Assembly (NCBI GenBank): GCA_002686135.1
Contig: NZAO01000077.1
Location: 4,630-23,900, forward strand
DNA length: 19,271 nt
Direction: 5' to 3'
From: Rhodospirillaceae bacterium
GTDB lineage: Bacteria > Pseudomonadota > Alphaproteobacteria > UBA11136
Within the stretch, counting starts at the first letter, position 1. Each line of letters begins with the position of its first letter. The notes beneath the pieces were generated by a model. It made no database searches. It saw nothing but the letters and a program-made list of their open reading frames with translations, and was not told the DNA's origin. Of the stretch, positions 7,094 to 16,679 are shown piece by piece. The translations under genes were made by a program, and so were the position numbers.

Positions 7094-7519
7094 GTGACGA
7101 GCTCTGATTACGCTGGCGATTTATCCCCGAAGGAAACTTGGGAACTTCTGAGTTCCGATCCCAAGGCCCGGTTGGTGGATGTCCGGACCATGCCGGAATG
7201 GGCCTTCGTCGGCGTTCCCGATCTCAAGTCCCTGGACAAACAGCCTTATTTCATTTCCTGGCAACTGTTTCCCAATATGCAGCAGAACCCGGAGTTCGCC
7301 GACCAGGTGCGTTCTTCCGGGGTGGAAACCGGCGATCCCCTGTTTTTCATCTGCCGTTCCGGCGGACGTTCACGCATGGCCGCCATCGCCATGACCGGCC
7401 AGGGATACATCCGTTGCTATAACGTGGCCTTCGGATTTGAAGGCGACCATGACGCCGGAGGACACCGCGGCAAGGAAAGCGGCTGGAAGGTGGACGGCCT
7501 TCCCTGGGTGCAGGAATAG
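7094..7519 (+). CDS. Rhodanese-like domain protein upstream of dnaA
   Basis: A single-domain rhodanese of 141 residues. The active-site loop is CRSGGRS starting at Cys87, preceded by the beta strand DPLFFI and followed by the helix MAAIAM; LVDVRTMPEW (27-36) is the other family hallmark. The family transfers sulfur through a persulfide on the active-site Cys or acts as a redox/sulfur sensor; the substrate here is unknown. The C-terminus (RCYNVAFGFEGDHD, HRGKESGWKVDGLPW) resembles a small alphaproteobacterial rhodanese group. The start is GTG at 7094 with GGGAG ten bases upstream. Only three bases separate its stop from the dnaA ATG, so the two are almost certainly co-transcribed and the initiator's translation may depend on this gene. 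Confidence 0.9.
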   Translation: MTSSDYAGDLSPKETWELLSSDPKARLVDVRTMPEWAFVGVPDLKSLDKQPYFISWQLFPNMQQNPEFADQVRSSGVETGDPLFFICRSGGRSRMAAIAMTGQGYIRCYNVAFGFEGDHDAGGHRGKESGWKVDGLPWVQE

Positions 7520-7522
7520 GCC

Positions 7523-8983
7523 ATGTCGGATTCTGTGGTGGACAGCAAACTCAGCGGCCAGTGGGCACGGATCAGGGGGGCTCTGCGTGAGGAATTCGGC
7601 GAGGCCGCCTTCCGCAGCTGGCTCAAGCCCCTTACCCTTGTTGGCCATGACGGCGGCGAGGTGCGGATTTCCGTCCCCACCCGCTTCATGCGCGACTGGA
7701 TCGCCACCCATTACGCCGAGCGTATTCATATCCTGTGGTGCGAGGAGAACACCGATATTTCCGGCGTTAAGATACTCGTCCACCCAACCGGGCCAGGGTC
7801 AGCCCAGGATTCAGCTACAGATTCAGCCCCGGGCTCCGCCCCGGACGGCCCCGCCCCCGAAGTTCTTTCCGCCGGGACGTCTGAAAGCACTGCTTCCCCG
7901 GGTATAACGGCTGGCGATCCCACCCTGGGCAACGGCACCGGGCCCAACTGGCAGAAGAACGTCAGCGCGCCGCTCGATCCCAATTATACGTTTTCCAATT
8001 TCGTCGTCGGCAAGCCCAACGAGTTGGCCTTCGCCGCCGCCCGCCGCGTGGCGGAATCCGACCACGTGCCCTTTAATCCGCTGTTTCTCTATGGCGGGGT
8101 GGGGCTCGGCAAGACCCATCTCATGCATGCCCTGGCCTGGCATATCCGCCAGCGCACCCCCGGCCGGCGTGTGATCTACCTTTCCGCCGAAAAGTTCATG
8201 TACCAGTTCATCCGCGCGTTGCGGTTCAAGAACACCATGGCGTTTAAGGATCTGTTCCGCTCGGTGGACGTGCTGATGATCGATGACGTGCAGTTCATCA
8301 ACGGCAAGGATTCCACCCAGGAGGAGTTCTTCCATACCTTCAACGCGCTGGTGGACCAGAACCACCAGATCGTCATTTCCGCGGACAAGTCGCCCAACGA
8401 TCTGGAAGGAATCGAGGAGCGCATGCGCTCTCGCCTAGGCTGGGGGCTGGTGGCCGATATCCACCCCACCACCTACGAGTTGCGGCTGGGCATCCTGCAA
8501 TCGAAAGCGGAATCCCTGAAGGCCGAGATTCCTCTCAAGGTGTTGGAATTCCTGGCCCACAAAATCACATCCAACGTGCGTGAGCTTGAAGGTGCGCTCA
8601 ACCGCATCATCGCCCACGCCACCCTTGTGGGACGCCCGGTATCTCTGGAATCGTCGCAGGAGGTCCTGCACGATCTGCTCCGTGTCAGCGACCGCCGCGT
8701 GACCATCGAACAGATCCAGAAACGCGTGGCCACCCATTTCAATATCAAACTGAGCGAGATGTCCTCGGCGCGGCGCGCCCGGGCCGTGGCCCGGCCCCGC
8801 CAGGTGGCCATGTATCTGGCAAAACAGCTTACCTCGCGCTCGCTGCCCGAGATCGGACGCAAGTTTGGCAACCGCGACCACACCACCGTCATGCATGCGG
8901 TGCGCAGGGTTGAAGAGCTGCGCACCAACGACAACAGCTTCAACGAGGATGTGGAACTGTTACAGCGTATGCTCGAAGGCTGA
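7523..8983 (+). CDS. dnaA: Chromosomal replication initiator protein
   Basis: AAA+ initiator that binds DnaA boxes and opens the origin. The 486 residues have all four domains: domain I (about 11-75, WARIRGALREEFGEAAFRSW); a flexible domain II linker (about 88-150); domain III with Walker A GGVGLGKT (191-198) and Walker B LMIDD (251-255); and domain IV with the DNA-contacting signature GNRDHTTVMHAVRRVE (from 449). The start is ATG 7523, three bases after the rhodanese stop; an AGGA motif lies inside the end of that gene. The linker is odd: residues 90-109 are a tetrapeptide repeat (GPGS AQDS ATDS APGS APDG) encoded by a degenerate 12-bp repeat. The 226-base gap to dnaN contains further structure described separately. 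Confidence 0.98.
   Translation: MSDSVVDSKLSGQWARIRGALREEFGEAAFRSWLKPLTLVGHDGGEVRISVPTRFMRDWIATHYAERIHILWCEENTDISGVKILVHPTGPGSAQDSATDSAPGSAPDGPAPEVLSAGTSESTASPGITAGDPTLGNGTGPNWQKNVSAPLDPNYTFSNFVVGKPNELAFAAARRVAESDHVPFNPLFLYGGVGLGKTHLMHALAWHIRQRTPGRRVIYLSAEKFMYQFIRALRFKNTMAFKDLFRSVDVLMIDDVQFINGKDSTQEEFFHTFNALVDQNHQIVISADKSPNDLEGIEERMRSRLGWGLVADIHPTTYELRLGILQSKAESLKAEIPLKVLEFLAHKITSNVRELEGALNRIIAHATLVGRPVSLESSQEVLHDLLRVSDRRVTIEQIQKRVATHFNIKLSEMSSARRARAVARPRQVAMYLAKQLTSRSLPEIGRKFGNRDHTTVMHAVRRVEELRTNDNSFNEDVELLQRMLEG
7790..7849 (+). repeat. 12-bp in-frame repeat in the DnaA linker
   Basis: Five 12-base units in codon phase: GGGCCAGGGTCA, GCCCAGGATTCA, GCTACAGATTCA, GCCCCGGGCTCC and GCCCCGGACGGC, encoding GPGS, AQDS, ATDS, APGS and APDG. 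Units two and three contain GATTC (7808 and 7820), exactly 12 bases apart. The same kind of unit recurs twice in recF. Confidence 0.75.
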
Positions 8984-9027
8984 TCCGCCGCTTTTTCACC
9001 TCTCATCTTTATGGCGTTTTTTAGCCG

Positions 9028-9056
9028 TTTTCGGGCCTCTTTCCGGCCCTGGAAAA
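9028..9056 (+). terminator. Imperfect hairpin after dnaA
   Basis: TTTTC-GGGCC (9028-9037) pairs with GGCCC-TG-GAAAA (9045-9056), leaving a TG bulge and a seven-base loop, 45 bases after the dnaA stop. No T-run follows, so as a Rho-independent terminator it is weak; it could instead limit read-through or protect a 3' end. Confidence 0.3.
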
Positions 9057-9081
9057 AGCTGCAAAAAATAAGGAAAAAGCT
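9051..9081 (+). repeat. 10-bp direct repeat with phased A-tracts upstream of dnaN
   Basis: GGAAAAAGCT is present perfectly at 9051-9060 and 9072-9081, 21 bases apart, which is two helical turns. Three A-tracts (9053-9057, 9063-9068, 9074-9078) have centres 10.5 bases apart, the classical arrangement for intrinsic DNA curvature. The element ends 21 bases before the TATAAT at 9103. Confidence 0.6.
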
Positions 9082-9108
9082 TCGGAATCCCGGCCCTTCT
9101 GCTATAAT
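9081..9108 (+). promoter_or_regulatory. Probable dnaN promoter
   Basis: A perfect -10 hexamer TATAAT lies at 9103-9108 with a poor -35 (TTCGGA, 9081-9086, 16-base spacer). The A-tract element immediately upstream could act like an UP element. Predicted start is near 9115, giving a leader of about 95 bases before dnaN. Confidence 0.5.
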
Positions 9109-9110
9109 TA

Positions 9111-9142
9111 CGCCCCTTCCCAAAAGGGCTGGCAAAGGGGCG
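9111..9142 (+). repeat. Inverted repeat over the predicted dnaN transcript start
   Basis: CGCCCCTT (9111-9118) and AAGGGGCG (9135-9142) are perfect inverted copies around a 16-base centre that contains a smaller CCC/GGG stem. Because the predicted start lies within the left arm, the element is more likely an operator or a DNA structure than a complete RNA hairpin. No T-run follows. Confidence 0.5.
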
Positions 9143-9209
9143 ATTGTCCTCTCTTCGGAACCGTTATTTTCATACTCTTTTTTGCATAGATCCTGATCCT
9201 AGAATCACC

Positions 9210-10328
9210 ATGAAACTCACCATCGAACGCACTGCTCTGCAAAAGGCGTTGGCCCATGTCCAGAGCGTGGTGGAGCGCCGCACCACCATTCCCATCCTTT
9301 CCAACGTGATGATCGAAGGTGCCGACGACAGCCTCTCGCTTACCGCCACGGACATGGATATCGCCATCGTCGAAAAGGTGCCCGCTGACGTGGCCGCCCC
9401 CGGCGCCGTCACCCTGCCGGCTCATACCCTCTATGACATCGTCCGCAAACTACCCGAAGGCTCGCAGATTTCCTTCGAAGGTGGCGAAGGCGGCGGCCAT
9501 ATGGAGATTTGCGCCGGCCGCTCCCGGTTTTCGCTTTCCTGTCTGGGGACGGACGAATTCCCGGTGATGACCAATGGCGACCTACCGCACGGCTTTACCC
9601 TTTCCGCCGCCCTGTGCCGAAACCTGGTGGACCGCACCCGGTTCGCCATGTCATCGGAGGAAACCCGCTATTACCTCAACGGTATCTATTTCCACACTAC
9701 CGACGAGGACAGCGCTCCGGTGCTGCGGGTGGTGGCCACCGACGGTCACCGTCTAGCCCGCATGGAGACACCCCAGCCCGACGGCGCGGCGGACATGCCC
9801 GGCGTCATCGTGCCACGCAAGGCGGTGACCGAGCTGCGCAAGCTTATCGAGGACAACGAGGTGGATATCGCGGTTGCGCTTTCCGACACCAAGATTCGTT
9901 TCACTTTTGATAACGTGGTGCTGACCTCAAAACTGATTGATGGCACCTTTCCCGACTATCAACGGGTGATCCCCGAGGGTAATGACAAGCATCTGGAGGT
10001 GGACTGCAAACCCTTCGCCGAGGCTGTGGACAGGGTTTCCACCATTTCCACCGAAAAATCACGGGCCGTGAAGGTAGCGCTCGACAAGAACAGCCTGACA
10101 CTTTCCTCGTCGAGCCCGGAAAGCGGCACCGCTACCGAGGAGCTGGAGGTAACATACGACGCGGATCCGGTGGAAATCGGATTCAATTCCCGTTACCTGC
10201 TCGACATTACCCAGCAGATCGAAGGCGGCACAGCGCGTTTTGACCTGGCGGACGCCTCATCCCCCACCATTGTCCGCGACGCTGCCGACGGCAGCGCCCT
10301 TTACGTCCTGATGCCGATGCGGGTGTGA
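9210..10328 (+). CDS. dnaN: DNA polymerase III beta subunit (sliding clamp)
   Basis: Ring-shaped dimer that tethers DNA polymerase III and many repair proteins to DNA. From ATG 9210 the protein is 372 residues, a usual length for the family; the longer open frame from 9144 is rejected because MKLTIERTALQKALAHVQSVVE is the standard N-terminus. Family features include ERRTTIPILSNVMI, RYYLNGIYFHT, VATDGHRLARME, VPRKAVTEL, NSRYLLDI near the C-terminus and the terminal MPMRV. There is no clear Shine-Dalgarno motif, only a GATCCTGATCCT tandem (9189-9200) before AGAATCACC. The stop TGA overlaps the recF GTG start (GTGA), so the two are coupled. Confidence 0.97.
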   Translation: MKLTIERTALQKALAHVQSVVERRTTIPILSNVMIEGADDSLSLTATDMDIAIVEKVPADVAAPGAVTLPAHTLYDIVRKLPEGSQISFEGGEGGGHMEICAGRSRFSLSCLGTDEFPVMTNGDLPHGFTLSAALCRNLVDRTRFAMSSEETRYYLNGIYFHTTDEDSAPVLRVVATDGHRLARMETPQPDGAADMPGVIVPRKAVTELRKLIEDNEVDIAVALSDTKIRFTFDNVVLTSKLIDGTFPDYQRVIPEGNDKHLEVDCKPFAEAVDRVSTISTEKSRAVKVALDKNSLTLSSSSPESGTATEELEVTYDADPVEIGFNSRYLLDITQQIEGGTARFDLADASSPTIVRDAADGSALYVLMPMRV

Positions 10329-11632
10329 GAGAAGCTCTTCACACCCAGGTCCCGGCCCACGGCCCAGAATCTGGACCAGAATCCAGACCAGAATCCGGAC
10401 CCGGCTCCTCTGCGCACCTTTCCGGGGCGGACACAGCAGCGGGCAAGATCGCGAACTTGGCAGTGCGCCGCTTGATCCTCTCCGATTTCCGCAATTATTC
10501 TGCGCTGCGGCTGGAGCCGAATCCCGGCCCGGTGGTGCTGACTGGGGCCAACGGCGCGGGCAAGACCAACCTTCTCGAAGCGGTGTCCTACCTGGCGCCG
10601 GGACGGGGCCTGCGCGGAGCGCGGCTGGGCGACGTAACACGGCGCGACGCCGGCCCCGGCGCGGTGTGGGCCGTCGCTGCGGCCCTGGACACTCCCGCAG
10701 GCGAGGTGGATCTGGGCACCGGCCTGGAGCCGGGCCAGGATTCTGGCGGGGATTCAGGGGAAAACCACGGCGATGGCGGTAACGACCAACGTAGCGGCGC
10801 ACGGCGCATGGTTCACATCAACGGCCAGTCCGCGCGTCCGGGCGCGCTGACGGAATGGATGGGCTCGGTCTGGCTTACGCCGGCCATGGACCGACTGTTT
10901 TGCGAAGGCGTCGGCGCTCGACGGCGGTTTCTCGACCGCATCGTAGCGGGGTTTGATCCCGGACATGCCGCGCGCACAGCTTCTTACGAGCGAGTCTTGC
11001 GCGAACGCGCCCGCCTGCTGCGTGAAAAAGGCGGTTACGCCGACCCAGCCTGGCTTTCCTGCCTGGAAGAGACCTTGGCCCAGACCGGAATCGCCATCGC
11101 CTGCGCGCGGCGGGAAATGGCGGCTATGCTGAACCATGCCTGTGAGCGCAACTGCGGGCCCTTTCCCGTGCCCCGCGTACAGGCCACCGGTGACGTGGAG
11201 ACCTGGCTAGACGAGGGGCCGGCGCTGAATGCTGAGGAGCGCTTCCACGCGGCACTAGCGGCAAGCCGCGCTCATGACGCGGAAAGCGGACGCACCGCCC
11301 ACGGGCCACAGCGCAGTGATCTGGAGGTGGAGATGAGCCCCAGCGGTGTGGAGGCCAGGGAGTGCTCCACTGGAGAACAGAAAGGATTGTTGATCTCCAT
11401 TCTTCTGGCCGTGGCGGGGCTGATCCGCGAAGCGCGGGGCGCGGCGCCGTTGCTGTTGCTGGACGAGGTGGCGGCCCATCTTGACAACGAGCGGCGCAAC
11501 GCGCTGTTCGAGCGGCTTGGCTCTCTGGGCTCCCAGGCCTGGCTTACCGGCACCGACCCGGTCCAGTTCAAGGGCCTCTCGGGCCGGGCGCATTTTTATC
11601 ACGTGGCCGACGGCGTGGCTCTTGCTGTCTGA
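10325..11632 (+). CDS. recF: DNA replication and repair protein RecF with repeat-bearing extension and insertion
   Basis: SMC-like ATPase that acts with RecO and RecR to load RecA at single-strand gaps. Walker A is GANGAGKT (74-81), the ABC-type signature region is CSTGEQKGLLISILLA and Walker B is LLLLDEVAAHLD. The start used here is GTG 10325, forming GTGA with the dnaN stop. It adds about 45 residues before the canonical N-terminus (AVRRLILSDFRNYSAL); TTG 10457 or GTG 10463 are the alternative starts. The extension contains GPES GPES RPES GPGS (residues 13-28). A second low-complexity insertion at about 133-160 (GQDS GGDS GENH GDGG) falls where E. coli RecF has a beta-hairpin turn. Both are built from the 12-bp unit also seen in dnaA. 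At 435 residues it is longer than the usual 360-380. Confidence 0.94.
   Translation: MREALHTQVPAHGPESGPESRPESGPGSSAHLSGADTAAGKIANLAVRRLILSDFRNYSALRLEPNPGPVVLTGANGAGKTNLLEAVSYLAPGRGLRGARLGDVTRRDAGPGAVWAVAAALDTPAGEVDLGTGLEPGQDSGGDSGENHGDGGNDQRSGARRMVHINGQSARPGALTEWMGSVWLTPAMDRLFCEGVGARRRFLDRIVAGFDPGHAARTASYERVLRERARLLREKGGYADPAWLSCLEETLAQTGIAIACARREMAAMLNHACERNCGPFPVPRVQATGDVETWLDEGPALNAEERFHAALAASRAHDAESGRTAHGPQRSDLEVEMSPSGVEARECSTGEQKGLLISILLAVAGLIREARGAAPLLLLDEVAAHLDNERRNALFERLGSLGSQAWLTGTDPVQFKGLSGRAHFYHVADGVALAV
10361..10408 (+). repeat. 12-bp in-frame repeat in the RecF N-terminal extension
   Basis: Four units in codon phase: GGCCCAGAATCT, GGACCAGAATCC, AGACCAGAATCC and GGACCCGGCTCC, encoding GPES, GPES, RPES and GPGS. 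The first three are near-identical and each carries GAATC (10367, 10379, 10391). This is the freshest-looking copy of the repeat in the window. Confidence 0.85.
10733..10780 (+). repeat. 12-bp in-frame repeat inside RecF
   Basis: Units GGCCAGGATTCT and GGCGGGGATTCA (GQDS, GGDS), followed by two decayed units GGGGAAAACCAC and GGCGATGGCGGT (GENH, GDGG). GATTC is at 10739 and 10751, again 12 bases apart and in the same codon phase as the other two sites. Confidence 0.65.
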
Positions 11633-11651
11633 GCTATGAACCCGATTATGA

Positions 11652-14165
<2,514 letters not shown>

Positions 14166-14553
14166 GGGGCGGGGGGCCTCTCCCCTCACCACCTCTCTCC
14201 ATCTCAAGGAATGCGGGTGGCGTTGCAATAACCGGGATCAGGACCTCTACAGGCTCATCAGGAGAATGTTTGGGAATAGAGACCATAAGTAATCAAGTTA
14301 TCTAGACCCTTAGGGAATTAAGGGGACGCCTTACTGAATTAAGCCCTCTTTGTCAGGGGCCGACGTCCCCTAGCCTTCTTTTTTCGGCCCGACGTTCTCT
14401 CTCTTTTTATCCCCCAACCACTCCCTGCTGGATTATGGAAATTTTTTCGGCGGCCCCCTGTGCGGAGTGTTCGGCGTTCTTGCCCCAATTCCGCCGTGAT
14501 TATGGGCTTCCCTTGGGCCTTCGCGTAGGGAATTCTCGGGGACGGGCTCAACC
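14166..14553. other. 388-base gap between gyrB and the PBP gene
   Basis: No gene was found. After gyrB there is a GC-rich stretch (AGGGG and CCCCT arms, no T-run), then an AT-richer block with repeated GAATTAAG and a set of overlapping hairpins ending in a T-run, and finally a pyrimidine-rich approach to the PBP start. GAATTAAG occurs twice, at about 14315 and 14336. No convincing promoter was found for the PBP gene. Confidence 0.6.
14321..14384 (+). terminator. Possible Rho-independent terminator after gyrB
   Basis: AGGGGACG (14321-14328) pairs perfectly with CGTCCCCT (14364-14371) around a 35-base loop that contains a second small stem (CCCT/AGGG). The right arm is followed within seven bases by six T residues (14379-14384). 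An alternative hairpin CCCTTA/TAAGGG at 14308-14325 shares the left arm, so the two structures exclude each other. Confidence 0.4.
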
Positions 14554-16644
14554 ATGGCATCACGTTCGGGCAAGGGCGGCGGCAGCCGCCGGGTGGATAT
14601 CCCCAGCACCGGCCGCACGGAAACGCGGCGCGGAAGCAAGCCCAAATCCGCTGCCGCTAAAAAACCGAAGAAAGCGTTTAAAAAATCCTCCCGCCGGAAA
14701 GATTCCCGGAAAAAACGAGGGTCCCTACTAGGCGTCTTCGTGAAAGGGGCGGTGCTGGCGGCCATCTGGGGCGGTGTCTCGCTGGGTGGGGTCATCGGCT
14801 GGTATGCCATAGACCTGCCCGATATCGACAGGCTGTCGGCGGCCACGCGGCGGCCCAGCATCACCCTTCTCGACCGCGCGGGCGGGGTCATCGCTACCTT
14901 TGGCGACCTCTACGGCCGCCCCATCCAGACCGACGAGATGCCGCAGACCCTGATCGAGGCCGTTCTCGCCACTGAGGACCGGCGTTTCTTCGGGCATTTC
15001 GGAATCGATGTGATCGGGCTGGCGCGGGCCATGTGGGTCAACCTCAAGAGCGGTCGCATCGTCCAGGGCGGCAGCACCATCACCCAGCAGATCGCCAAGA
15101 ATCTGTTCCTTACGCCCGAACGCACCATCAGGCGCAAGATTCAGGAAAGCATGCTGAGCCTGTGGCTGGAACGCAGGTTCACAAAGGCACAGCTGCTCGC
15201 CATCTATCTCAACCGGGTCTATCTGGGTGCCGGCACCTATGGCGTGGAGGCTGCCTCGGCTAAGTATTTCAACAAGAGCACCCGTGATCTGAGCTTGTAC
15301 GAATCGGCCTTGATCGCAGGCCTGCTCAAAGCTCCGTCGCGATTCGCCCCCACACGCAATCCAGAGCTTTCCGAGCAACGCACGGCTCAGATCCTGGCCA
15401 ATATGGTGGCGGCGGGCTATCTCACGCCCGCTCAGATGAAAAACGCGAAACAGGCCATGCCGAAGCTGAAATTTTCCAAGGCCCCGCCGCGCAGTACGCG
15501 CTATTTTGTGGATTGGGTCCTACCCCGCATTTCCGGCTATATCGGCGGTGCCGACCATGATCTTGTGGTCGCTACCACGCTGGACAGGACCCTACAGAAG
15601 AACGCCGAGACCAACCTGGTGGAACTTGCCGAGAAGGAGGGCCTCCAAGCCGATGCCCGCCAGGCGGCGCTGATCGCGCTCAGCCCCGAGGGCGCTATAC
15701 GGGCCATGGTGGGCGGGCGCGACTACGGCGACAGCCAGTTTAACCGCGCCACCCAGGCCCGGCGCCAGCCCGGCTCCGCCTTCAAGCTGGTGGTCTATCT
15801 GGCGGCGCTGGAAAGCGGCATGCGCCCCGAGGACACTTTCCAGGACGCGCCGGTAACGGTAGAGGGCTGGAGTCCCCGCAACTATGGCGGCACATACGTG
15901 GGCGCGGTATCCTTGAAAGAGGCGCTGGCCCGTTCCATTAACTCGGTGGCGGTGCGGGTCAGTGAGCGTTCGGGACGTGGGCGTGTACGCGAGGCCGCCC
16001 GGCGGCTGGGCATCACATCGAGCTTGCCCAAAGGACCGGCGTTGGCGCTGGGCACCGCTGGGGTGAGTCTGATGGAAATGACGGGGGCCTATGCGGCACT
16101 GGCCAATGAAGGAGAGGGCGTGTGGCCCTACGGCATCAGGGAAATCCACAGCAGCGAGGGGGAGCTTCTTTATCGCCGCGCCGGTTCCGGGCCGGGCCGG
16201 GTGATCGCGCCGGGCAACGTGGCCCGGCTCCATGATATGCTGAGCGCGGTGATCGCCCTGGGCACGGGACAGGCGGCGTGGATCGGCCGCCCGGCGGCGG
16301 GCAAGACCGGCACCAGCCAGGATTTCCGGGATGCCTGGTTCATCGGCTACAGCGCCGATCTAGTCACCGGGGTGTGGTTTGGCAATGACAACAACACGCC
16401 CATGGCGAAGGTTACCGGCGGCGGCCTGCCGGCGCGGCTGTGGCGGGAGTTCATGCTGGTGGCCCATCAAGGACTGGCGCCGCGCCAGCTTCCCGGCGCG
16501 CGGCTGGTGGCGACGACGCCGGAGGCCTTTTCCGCCCCCGCCGGAATCGTGGTAGAGGCCGAGACGTCCTCCGGGGAAAGGGAAATCCACCCCGGCGCCG
16601 GGTTCTGGGACCAACTCATGTCGGGCATCGGCATCGGTAGGTAA
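14554..16644 (+). CDS. Class A penicillin-binding protein (glycosyltransferase plus transpeptidase)
   Basis: Bifunctional peptidoglycan synthase that polymerises lipid II and cross-links the strands in the periplasm. The 696 residues run: a cytoplasmic tail (1-56) with 22 Lys/Arg; one membrane anchor (about 57-86); the GT51 domain with Glu141 in EDRRFFGHFGID, QGGSTITQQIAKNLFL and RKIQE; and the transpeptidase with SxxK at Ser408 (PGSAFK), SIN (461-463) and KTG (584-586). It is shorter than E. coli PBP1a (850 residues) and shows no obvious inserted OB domain, so it could be called PBP1A-like or PBP1C-like; the symbol is left blank. ATG 14554 follows GGGGACGGG. It is convergent with cobB, 35 bases away, with no evident terminator between. 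Confidence 0.94.
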   Translation: MASRSGKGGGSRRVDIPSTGRTETRRGSKPKSAAAKKPKKAFKKSSRRKDSRKKRGSLLGVFVKGAVLAAIWGGVSLGGVIGWYAIDLPDIDRLSAATRRPSITLLDRAGGVIATFGDLYGRPIQTDEMPQTLIEAVLATEDRRFFGHFGIDVIGLARAMWVNLKSGRIVQGGSTITQQIAKNLFLTPERTIRRKIQESMLSLWLERRFTKAQLLAIYLNRVYLGAGTYGVEAASAKYFNKSTRDLSLYESALIAGLLKAPSRFAPTRNPELSEQRTAQILANMVAAGYLTPAQMKNAKQAMPKLKFSKAPPRSTRYFVDWVLPRISGYIGGADHDLVVATTLDRTLQKNAETNLVELAEKEGLQADARQAALIALSPEGAIRAMVGGRDYGDSQFNRATQARRQPGSAFKLVVYLAALESGMRPEDTFQDAPVTVEGWSPRNYGGTYVGAVSLKEALARSINSVAVRVSERSGRGRVREAARRLGITSSLPKGPALALGTAGVSLMEMTGAYAALANEGEGVWPYGIREIHSSEGELLYRRAGSGPGRVIAPGNVARLHDMLSAVIALGTGQAAWIGRPAAGKTGTSQDFRDAWFIGYSADLVTGVWFGNDNNTPMAKVTGGGLPARLWREFMLVAHQGLAPRQLPGARLVATTPEAFSAPAGIVVEAETSSGEREIHPGAGFWDQLMSGIGIGR

Positions 16645-16679
16645 CACCCCCCAAGCAAGCACCTCCGAAAGGTCTTCTG

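Noticed and set aside
14728..16233. Long minus-strand open frames (216 and 213 residues) inside the PBP gene
   Set aside because: They are shadows of the PBP reading frame and lack ribosome-binding sites or motifs.
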